This document shows, piece after piece, positions 6,729-11,290 of a stretch of 11,290 nucleotides of DNA. Under the pieces are notes generated by a model. It was not told the DNA's origin and searched no databases. It saw only the letters and a list, made by a program, of their open reading frames with translations. Numbering within the stretch: the stretch's first letter is position 1; every line of letters starts with the position of its first letter. This DNA comes from Actinomyces sp. (GTDB lineage: Bacteria > Actinomycetota > Actinomycetes > Actinomycetales > Actinomycetaceae): positions 1-11,290 of the forward strand of contig DUQT01000055.1 in assembly GCA_012837655.1 (NCBI GenBank), given 5' to 3'. Position numbers and translations under genes: made by a program.

Positions 6729-7540
6729 TTGCTCCTCCGCGGGGATTGTTCAAATGGAAGCAGAACGTGGATCGAAGTGCCCCGTCCCAATAGGCTATCC
6801 ACCAGAAGCTCGCCACCGTGAAGTGCGACTATGCGGTCCACAATCGCAAGGCCAAGCCCGGCACCCTGACCGGTCGCAGCGGCGCCCTCGTGACCCAACT
6901 GCTGGAAGGGAACAAAAAGACTGTCGCGGTCGTTTGGGGAGATTCCCGATCCGAGGTCGCGAACTTCAATGCATGCGTGCTCGGAAGTGGAATAGGTGCG
7001 AACCATGACTTGGCTGTGTGTATCGGCATGGCGTATCGCGTTGTTGATGAGGTTCCACAGCGCCTGTCTGATTAGGTTGCGGTCTGCAGTGATCGTGATT
7101 GGTTGCCCGGAATCTCTAATCAGAATTGGGAAGTCATGTATTGCGCGAAGGTCCCGGGCCGTCTGGCGGGTGAGTTCGCGCAGGTCGAAGGTCTCTGGGG
7201 AGAGGTGGTCTCCGGAGGCGTCAAGCTTTGCCAGCGTGAGGAAATCTTCTGCAACGGCGATTGCGTGTTCCGCGTTTGTCTGGATTGTCTTGGTGAACTG
7301 TTTTTGCTCATCGGTGAGCGGGCCGGCGGACTCGAGTAGCTCAGCCGCCCCCTTGATTAGAGACAGTGGTGTTCTGATTTCGTGAGCGACCACGTCCATG
7401 CTCGTGTTAAGCCCCCTCGATGACTTCTTTGTCTTCCGAATTCGGATAGCGAGTATCAGGCAGAGTGCTAGAGACACTAGTAGCGCGGCGCCCAATAGTG
7501 CGCTCAGCCAGATCGGGGGAGGGGAAGTAACTAAGATCAC
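6725..7540 (-). CDS. Sensor histidine kinase without extracytoplasmic sensor domain
   Basis: A 271-residue membrane kinase that would phosphorylate the adjacent response regulator. It has one transmembrane helix (about 10-32), then HisKA with the phosphoacceptor His53 in VAHEIRTPL, and HATPase_c with the N box (NLINNAIRHA, 163-172), G1 (DLGSGI, 195-200) and G2 (GAGLGLAI, 226-233). Only nine residues precede the helix and no PAS, GAF or HAMP domain intervenes, so the protein has almost nothing with which to sense a ligand. Start is GTG at 7540 with an A-rich sequence but no good ribosome binding site. Its gene is the first of the leftward group and diverges from a tRNA operon. A partner protein such as the binding lipoprotein or the antiporter may deliver the signal, as HptA does for HptS; that is inference. 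Confidence 0.92.
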   Translation of the reverse strand: MILVTSPPPIWLSALLGAALLVSLALCLILAIRIRKTKKSSRGLNTSMDVVAHEIRTPLSLIKGAAELLESAGPLTDEQKQFTKTIQTNAEHAIAVAEDFLTLAKLDASGDHLSPETFDLRELTRQTARDLRAIHDFPILIRDSGQPITITADRNLIRQALWNLINNAIRHADTHSQVMVRTYSTSEHACIEVRDLGSGISPNDRDSLFVPFQQLGHEGAAATGQGAGLGLAIVDRIVALHGGELLVDSLLGRGTSIHVLLPFEQSPRRSK

Positions 7541-7620
7541 CGTTCTATTATTTCCACAACCGGGATTGAAAGTGGAATTTCGGCCGATATCATGCGGTTT
7601 TTAGTCAAATGATGTCTGTT

Positions 7621-7649
7621 TTGCCAAACGGTGAAAACTCGGTTAAGCT
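7621..7649 (+). promoter_or_regulatory. Promoter of the first tRNA cluster
   Basis: TTGCCA (7621-7626), a 17-bp spacer and TAAGCT (7644-7649, fits TAnnnT) form a good housekeeping-sigma promoter. Initiation would fall near 7656, about 23 bases before the tRNA-Gly 5' end. CCGATC/GATCGG at 7660-7675 can form a 6-bp hairpin in that short leader. Confidence 0.65.
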
Positions 7650-7678
7650 TTTCTACGCACCGATCAAACGATCGGAAC

Positions 7679-7751
7679 GCGGATGTGGCTCAGTTGGTAG
7701 AGCATCACCTTGCCAAGGTGAGGGTCGCGGGTTCGAGTCCCGTCATCCGCT
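7679..7751 (+). tRNA. tRNA-Gly(GCC), copy 1
   Basis: The 73-base sequence folds as a complete cloverleaf: acceptor GCGGATG/CATCCGC, D stem GCTC/GAGC, anticodon stem TCACC/GGTGA with loop TTGCCAA (anticodon GCC at 7712-7714), and T stem GCGGG/CCCGT. The discriminator base is T and CCA is not encoded. It is identical to the tRNA at 9937-10009 and is separated by one base from the following tRNA-Val, so the two must be cut from one precursor. Confidence 0.97.
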
Positions 7752-7752
7752 C

Positions 7753-7824
7753 GGGCGATTGGCGCAGTGGTAGCGCACTTCCTCGACACGGAAGGGGTCA
7801 CTGGTTCGAATCCAGTATCGCCCA
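7753..7824 (+). tRNA. tRNA-Val(GAC) with C33
   Basis: The 72-base cloverleaf has acceptor GGGCGAT/ATCGCCC, D stem GCGC/GCGC, anticodon stem CTTCC/GGAAG and T stem ACTGG/CCAGT. The anticodon loop reads TCGACAC, giving anticodon GAC at 7785-7787, so valine. The base just before the anticodon (position 33, at 7784) is C, where nearly all elongator tRNAs have U. It differs from the tRNA-Val(CAC) at 10110 at only five positions. CCA is not encoded. Confidence 0.95.
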
Positions 7825-7832
7825 CTCGATAC

Positions 7833-7857
7833 AGCGGCTCTTGTAGCCGCTTTTTTG
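7833..7857 (+). terminator. Rho-independent terminator of the first tRNA cluster
   Basis: AGCGGCT (7833-7839) pairs perfectly with AGCCGCT (7845-7851) around a five-base loop and runs into a T-tract (TTTTTTG). It lies nine bases after the tRNA-Val and should end the Gly-Val transcript, leaving the ATPase gene to its own promoter. Confidence 0.9.
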
Positions 7858-7881
7858 TTTATCTGCCGGTGCCGCTACCCG

Positions 7882-7916
7882 GTTAGGACAGGCTTTGCAT
7901 CCTGGAAAGTCCTAAC
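7882..7916. promoter_or_regulatory. Inverted repeat upstream of the metal ATPase gene (operator or leader hairpin)
   Basis: GTTAGGAC (7882-7889) and GTCCTAAC (7909-7916) are perfect complements. The inner AGG/CCT extends the pairing to 11 bp with a five-base bulge. The site lies just after the tRNA terminator and ends five bases before the AT-rich TATATG (7921-7926) that could serve as a -10, with the ATPase ATG at 7938. That position suits a repressor operator covering the -35 region, for instance a metal sensor, although no regulator gene is in the window. Confidence 0.5.
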
Positions 7917-7937
7917 TTCGTATATGACAATCTTGGT

Positions 7938-9845
7938 ATGAACAAGATTGTGAACTTCTTTAAGCGGTATCCAGAGCTAGCTGCCACGCTCGTTGTTGGA
8001 ATTACGGCCGTGCCCATGGCGCTGGCCGGAGTTGAATGGGTTCAGTGGTACGTGTCGGGATTCGCTCTAATCCTGGCTGCAATCCTGGCATGGGACATGG
8101 TCAAGCAGATCATGGGTGGCGCGTGGGGGATTGACCTGCTAGCCATCACCGCAATCGTGTCCACAGTGCTGGTCGGGGAGTACTGGGCAGCACTAATCGT
8201 GTGCCTCATGCTCTCCGGTGGTGAGTCCCTCGAAGATTACGCCGCAGAGCGAGCCCGTTCACAGCTAACTGGCCTGCTTGAGGGAGCGCCGACCATCGCT
8301 CACGTCCTCGACGAAAATGACGTTCCGCGCGATGCCGATATTGACGAGGTCGAAGTTGGGGAACGCATACTGGTTCGCCCCGGCGAAGTGATTCCAGTCG
8401 ACGGTGTCCTGGAGTCCGAAGTGGCATACACGGAGGAATCGTCGCTTACTGGTGAGCCGCTACCGGTTGAGCACAAGAAGGGTGAAGAAGTTCTGTCCGG
8501 TGGCGTTAATGGTTCGGAAGCCATTGTTATGAAGGCGACAGCTCGGGCGGCTGACTCTGCGTATCAGCAGATCATTGAGCTAGTTCGAGAAGCGCAGGAT
8601 TCAAAGGCGCCGGTTGTTCGCCTAGCAGACAAGGTGGCGGTGCCTTTCACGATTATTTCGTTCATTATTGCAGGCGTTGCGTTCTGGATTTCCGGAGATC
8701 CGGTGCGTATCGCGCAGGTTCTTGTCGTTGCGACCCCGTGTCCGCTGTTGCTTGCCGCTCCGGTCGCGTTCCTGGGTGGCATGAACCGCGCCGCGAAGGA
8801 AGGCATTATTGTCAAGGATTCGGGCACGCTAGAGCGCCTATCCAAGATCAAGACTGTCGCAATGGACAAGACTGGAACCCTTACCTACGGGCATCCTGAA
8901 CTGGTGAAGATCCTGGTCGGTGAAGGCGTTGATGGCAGGGACGTACTCGCGAAGGCCGCTGCAGTTGAAAGCCATTCCGCGCACCCGCTTGCTGCCGCAG
9001 TCGTATCGGCCGCAAAGGAATTCGACGTATCCATCCCGTCCGCATCGGACGTCTCCGAAACCAGTGGCGTAGGCGTGTCCGGCAAAGTGGATGGCAAACT
9101 TGTAGAGGTCGGATCTGGGCGCGTGCTTGATGAAGACGGTGTAGCTCCCGAACCTGAACCCGGACAGATCCTAATTCACGTGAGGATCGATAAGAAGTGG
9201 GTGGGAGCCTTCGCAATGGAGGACAGCCTGCGTGTCGATGCCGCAATCACGGTCGAGTCCTTCAAGGATTTCGGCGTCGAACACGTGATCATGATCACGG
9301 GTGACGCGAAGGGCACCGCAGAGTCGGTTGCAAACGCTGTCGGTATCAATGAGGTCTACCCATCCTTGATGCCGAAGCAAAAGGTTGAAGTCATAGAAAA
9401 GGCCGTGCACCCAGTTGCCGCGATCGGCGATGGAGTCAACGACGCGCCGGTTCTAACAACAGCTGATGTTGGAATCGCAATGGGAGCGCGCGGCTCATCC
9501 GCGGCCTCTGAATCCGCCGATGTCGTCGTCATGCTGGATGACATTTACCGCGCAGCTCGCTCAGTAAGTATCGGACAGAGGACCATGAAGATTGCAATGC
9601 AGGCAATCGGAATCGGCGTGGGACTATCCGTGATCCTCATGCTAATTGGCGCCACCGGCGTCATGCCGGCAGTCGTGGGCGCTTTCATGCAGGAGGTCGT
9701 TGACCTCGCGTGTATCCTGTGGGCGCTACTGGCGGCGCGTCCGGGCCGCGGTGAAGTCTCGATTGACGATGTTCTGGCTGAGAACCCCGCAAAGAAAGAA
9801 CGCGCGCAACGCGACTCTCTAGACGCGCTGGTGCAGAGGGCGTAA
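7938..9845 (+). CDS. P1B-type heavy-metal-translocating ATPase (TPC motif)
   Basis: A 635-residue membrane pump with eight predicted helices (about 12-30, 38-55, 63-79, 82-98, 235-251, 256-281, 550-571, 577-600), the P1B layout. The actuator TGE is at 171-173, the phosphorylation site DKTGT at 310-314 (Asp310), the P1B-specific HP dipeptide at 349-350 and GDGVNDAP at 497-504. The metal-site motif in the sixth helix is TPCP (266-269), not the CPC of Cu or Zn/Cd pumps or the SPC of Co pumps. There is no N-terminal HMA metal-binding domain, and the last helix carries QEVVDLACILWALL. It probably exports a transition metal, but the ion cannot be named. The ATG at 7938 lacks a Shine-Dalgarno sequence, so the transcript may have little or no leader. 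It stands alone between two tRNA clusters. Confidence 0.93.
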   Translation: MNKIVNFFKRYPELAATLVVGITAVPMALAGVEWVQWYVSGFALILAAILAWDMVKQIMGGAWGIDLLAITAIVSTVLVGEYWAALIVCLMLSGGESLEDYAAERARSQLTGLLEGAPTIAHVLDENDVPRDADIDEVEVGERILVRPGEVIPVDGVLESEVAYTEESSLTGEPLPVEHKKGEEVLSGGVNGSEAIVMKATARAADSAYQQIIELVREAQDSKAPVVRLADKVAVPFTIISFIIAGVAFWISGDPVRIAQVLVVATPCPLLLAAPVAFLGGMNRAAKEGIIVKDSGTLERLSKIKTVAMDKTGTLTYGHPELVKILVGEGVDGRDVLAKAAAVESHSAHPLAAAVVSAAKEFDVSIPSASDVSETSGVGVSGKVDGKLVEVGSGRVLDEDGVAPEPEPGQILIHVRIDKKWVGAFAMEDSLRVDAAITVESFKDFGVEHVIMITGDAKGTAESVANAVGINEVYPSLMPKQKVEVIEKAVHPVAAIGDGVNDAPVLTTADVGIAMGARGSSAASESADVVVMLDDIYRAARSVSIGQRTMKIAMQAIGIGVGLSVILMLIGATGVMPAVVGAFMQEVVDLACILWALLAARPGRGEVSIDDVLAENPAKKERAQRDSLDALVQRA

Positions 9846-9861
9846 GTAACACTTGCGCGAT

Positions 9862-9890
9862 TTGTTCAGCTTCTAAATATCGCGTAAAGT
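9862..9890 (+). promoter_or_regulatory. Promoter of the second tRNA cluster
   Basis: TTGTTC (9862-9867), a 17-bp spacer and TAAAGT (9885-9890, fits TAnnnT) lie just after the ATPase stop codon and 46 bases before the second tRNA-Gly. The architecture matches the first tRNA promoter. Its -10 overlaps the base of the following hairpin. Confidence 0.6.
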
Positions 9891-9936
9891 ACTGGGTGCA
9901 CCAAGTGGGGTTTCCTGATCGGTGCACCCAGTATTT
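9887..9936 (+). terminator. Hairpin ending the metal ATPase gene, abutting tRNA-Gly
   Basis: A perfect 13-bp stem (TACTGGGTGCACC at 9890-9902 with GGTGCACCCAGTA at 9921-9933), extendable to 16 bp with A-T and G-T pairs, closes an 18-base loop. Only TTT follows before the tRNA-Gly begins at 9937. It is placed to terminate ATPase transcripts, but the short T-run and direct contact with the tRNA make a role as a processing element also possible. Confidence 0.6.
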
Positions 9937-10009
9937 GCGGATGTGGCTCAGTTGGTAGAGCATCACCTTGCCAAGGTGAGGGTCGCGGGTTCGAGTCCCG
10001 TCATCCGCT
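9937..10009 (+). tRNA. tRNA-Gly(GCC), copy 2
   Basis: Base-for-base identical to the tRNA-Gly at 7679-7751, with anticodon GCC at 9970-9972 and no encoded CCA. It heads the Gly-Cys-Val cluster. Identity over 74 bases, with unrelated flanks, suggests recent duplication or gene conversion. Confidence 0.97.
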
Positions 10010-10037
10010 CTGTTGAAGCCCGTTAGGTCTTCAAACT

Positions 10038-10108
10038 GGTGGGTTGGCCGAGTGGTTAGGCAGCGGCCTGCAAAGCCGTATACACCGGTTCGAATCCGGT
10101 ACCCACCT
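10038..10108 (+). tRNA. tRNA-Cys(GCA)
   Basis: The 71-base cloverleaf has acceptor GGTGGGT/ACCCACC, a 3-bp D stem GCC/GGC, anticodon stem GCGGC/GCCGT with loop CTGCAAA (anticodon GCA at 10070-10072), and T stem ACCGG/CCGGT. The discriminator is T, usual for tRNA-Cys, and CCA is not encoded. One base separates it from the following tRNA-Val. Confidence 0.97.
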
Positions 10109-10109
10109 C

Positions 10110-10181
10110 GGGCGATTGGCGCAGTGGTAGCGCGCTTCCTTCACACGGAAGAGGTCACTGGTTCGAACCCAGTATCGCCCA
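10110..10181 (+). tRNA. tRNA-Val(CAC)
   Basis: The 72-base cloverleaf has acceptor GGGCGAT/ATCGCCC and anticodon loop TTCACAC (anticodon CAC at 10142-10144) with the normal U33. The discriminator A is followed by CCA at 10182-10184, so the 3' end may be encoded here, unlike the other tRNAs of the window. It is the paralogue of the tRNA-Val(GAC) at 7753 and closes the second cluster. Confidence 0.96.
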
Positions 10182-10235
10182 CCAACAACTTATTACCCCG
10201 GTATTGCCGGCTAAAATCAATACTGATTGTTCATA

Positions 10236-10262
10236 GCCCTGGATCAGATCCGGGGCATTTTT
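10236..10262 (+). terminator. Rho-independent terminator of the second tRNA cluster
   Basis: GCCCTGGAT (10236-10244) pairs with ATCCGGGGC (10248-10256, one T-G wobble) around a three-base loop and is followed by ATTTTTG. It lies 54 bases past the last tRNA. Confidence 0.85.
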
Positions 10263-10297
10263 GTGCTCTGCATTGCAAAACTTTTACTTAGAATTAC

Positions 10298-10325
10298 TTA
10301 ACTGCGTCGTAGTTCTGTCTAAAAT
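10298..10325 (+). promoter_or_regulatory. Promoter of the FemAB-like gene
   Basis: TTAACT (10298-10303), a 16-bp spacer and TAAAAT (10320-10325) form a plausible housekeeping promoter. A start near 10332 would leave a leader of about 26 bases carrying the GGAG ribosome binding site. Confidence 0.5.
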
Positions 10326-10357
10326 GTTGCTTAGCCATTAACAGTATTGGAGTGCAA

Positions 10358-11290
10358 GTGACCTATAAACTCACGCAGATATCAGCCGAAGAGATGAGAA
10401 TAGCCGCTGCGGGAGTAAGACCACTGCCGGTAGAGCAAAGCCGCGCTTGGGATGCATTTGATGAACGTTGCGGCAGGCAGGTTTTTGGGCGATATGCGTT
10501 CACCATGAATGACCGCACGATCGCACTAATATCGCTGACGGAGTTCAGCATCCGCGGCGTGAAGTTCCTGTGGGCAAAGAAGGGCCCCGTCTGGCTTCGA
10601 TCCCAGTCACCCGCCAATGAACGGGCCCTACGCAAAGCGCTAATCAAAGAAGTCAAGAAGCGCGACCCGAAAGTAGTCTTCATCCGCCTCCACGCGAAAT
10701 ATTCAGCACCGGACCTGCGCGAGCTGCTTCAAACCATGACATTTGATCGCACCGTCCTCGTAAATACTGGCGGGGGAGATCAGGACGCGATCCTTGAAAC
10801 GATGCCAAAAGATGGGCGTCGAAGCGTGCGCAGGTCCATTAAAAGGATGATTGAGGGCGGGGCTCGGGCGAAGGACCTAACGGGGCTGACGCGTGAGGAG
10901 TTCACCCCGATCTATCAGGTTATTTGCGAAACAGCTGATCGCGATGGATTTCACGCCCACCCGGAGGAAGTTTATTGGAACATGCTCGACGCGTTGGGGC
11001 CGGAGCATGCCCGACTTTTCGGGGTGGAATACGAGGGCGAGATCGTCGCGTGGGTGCTCGTGCTCGTCAACGATCGCAAGGCGTACGCCTACTACGGTGC
11101 GCACAGCTTGAAGGCACGTGAGGTGCTCGCGTCGGAATACCTGGATTTTTGGGCAGCAAAGACGCTTGGCGAGGACGGAGTTGAGACCCTCGACCTCATG
11201 GGCGTGGACTCGACGCGCTGCCCGGAACTTTACGACCTGGGAATCTACAAGCGCCGATTTGCCAAGGACGACGTCGAAGTCGACGGAGCG
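10358..11290 (+). CDS. FemA/FemB/MurM-type peptidoglycan bridge aminoacyltransferase (3' end beyond window)
   Basis: The 311 codons run open to the window edge from a GTG at 10358, preceded by GGAG at 10349-10352 with a five-base spacer. The protein matches the double-GNAT FemABX layout: KKGPVWL (74-80), the basic helix RRSVRRSIKRM (154-164), ETADRDGF (191-198), YAYYGAHS (243-250), LDLMGVD (278-284) and the terminal YKRRFA (297-302), equivalent to the family's FKxxFG. Such cytoplasmic enzymes move amino acids from aminoacyl-tRNA onto lipid II to build the interpeptide bridge. The donor amino acid and the position in the bridge cannot be told from the sequence. The family's last motif is present, so only a short tail is likely missing. 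It has its own promoter after the tRNA terminator. Confidence 0.88.
   Translation, partial: MTYKLTQISAEEMRIAAAGVRPLPVEQSRAWDAFDERCGRQVFGRYAFTMNDRTIALISLTEFSIRGVKFLWAKKGPVWLRSQSPANERALRKALIKEVKKRDPKVVFIRLHAKYSAPDLRELLQTMTFDRTVLVNTGGGDQDAILETMPKDGRRSVRRSIKRMIEGGARAKDLTGLTREEFTPIYQVICETADRDGFHAHPEEVYWNMLDALGPEHARLFGVEYEGEIVAWVLVLVNDRKAYAYYGAHSLKAREVLASEYLDFWAAKTLGEDGVETLDLMGVDSTRCPELYDLGIYKRRFAKDDVEVDGA

Noticed and set aside
7541..7678. Leaderless promoter for the sensor kinase
   Set aside because: An A/T-rich AATAAT lies six bases before the GTG, but there is no TAnnnT match or credible -35, so I do not call it.
7631..7846. Small open frame across the first tRNA pair
   Set aside because: It is an accidental frame through two perfect tRNA cloverleaves and a terminator.
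7679..10010. Integrated mobile element with tRNA-Gly as attachment site
   Set aside because: No integrase, recombinase or element genes lie between the repeats, and the repeat covers the whole tRNA rather than just its 3' end, so duplication is the simpler reading.
10013..10291. Open frame of about 90 codons across the second tRNA group
   Set aside because: It covers tRNA-Cys, tRNA-Val(CAC) and the terminator; not a gene.
10363..11104. Minus-strand open frames inside the last gene
   Set aside because: They are shadows of the FemAB-like reading frame, which is open to the window end with conserved family motifs.

Overview
The window looks like chromosomal DNA of a moderately high-GC Gram-positive actinobacterium, tentatively Actinomycetaceae-like. 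The grounds are the tRNA sequences, TAnnnT-type -10 elements, a putative leaderless start, an OmpR-type two-component pair and a FemAB-type peptidoglycan bridge enzyme. Genus cannot be assigned from the sequence alone. Coding density is high and there is no gene-free stretch over 300 bases. No insertion sequence, phage gene or CRISPR array is visible.

Minus strand, 7540 down to 1: a sensor kinase with no extracytoplasmic sensor domain and its OmpR-family response regulator (overlapping ATGA), an organophosphate:phosphate antiporter-type MFS protein (GlpT/UhpT/PgtP family), a strong hairpin, then a lipoprotein substrate-binding protein, a fused double permease and an ABC ATPase with overlapping start/stop codons. 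The window ends in the first 230 codons of a glycogen debranching enzyme (glgX-like). The ABC genes resemble 'ferric iron' AfuABC/FbpABC. Their neighbours, however, are those of sugar-phosphate uptake systems (Salmonella pgt, Staphylococcus hptRSA/uhpT), and AfuA of Actinobacillus is known to bind sugar phosphates. The likely reading is one phosphorylated-carbohydrate acquisition locus that combines sensing, an exchanger and an ATP-driven importer. The ATPase has an unusual Q-loop (Gln to Tyr) and an LSMGQ signature.

Plus strand, 7621 to 10262: tRNA-Gly(GCC)-tRNA-Val(GAC), a terminator, a P1B-type heavy-metal ATPase with a TPC transmembrane motif and no N-terminal metal-binding domain, then tRNA-Gly(GCC)-tRNA-Cys(GCA)-tRNA-Val(CAC) and a terminator. 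The two tRNA-Gly copies are identical (74-bp direct repeat) and bracket the ATPase gene. The tRNA-Val(GAC) has C instead of the near-universal U at position 33. A promoter for the second tRNA cluster overlaps the hairpin that ends the ATPase gene.

Plus strand, 10298 to the end: a promoter and the first 311 codons of a FemA/FemB/MurM-type aminoacyl-tRNA-dependent peptidoglycan bridge enzyme.
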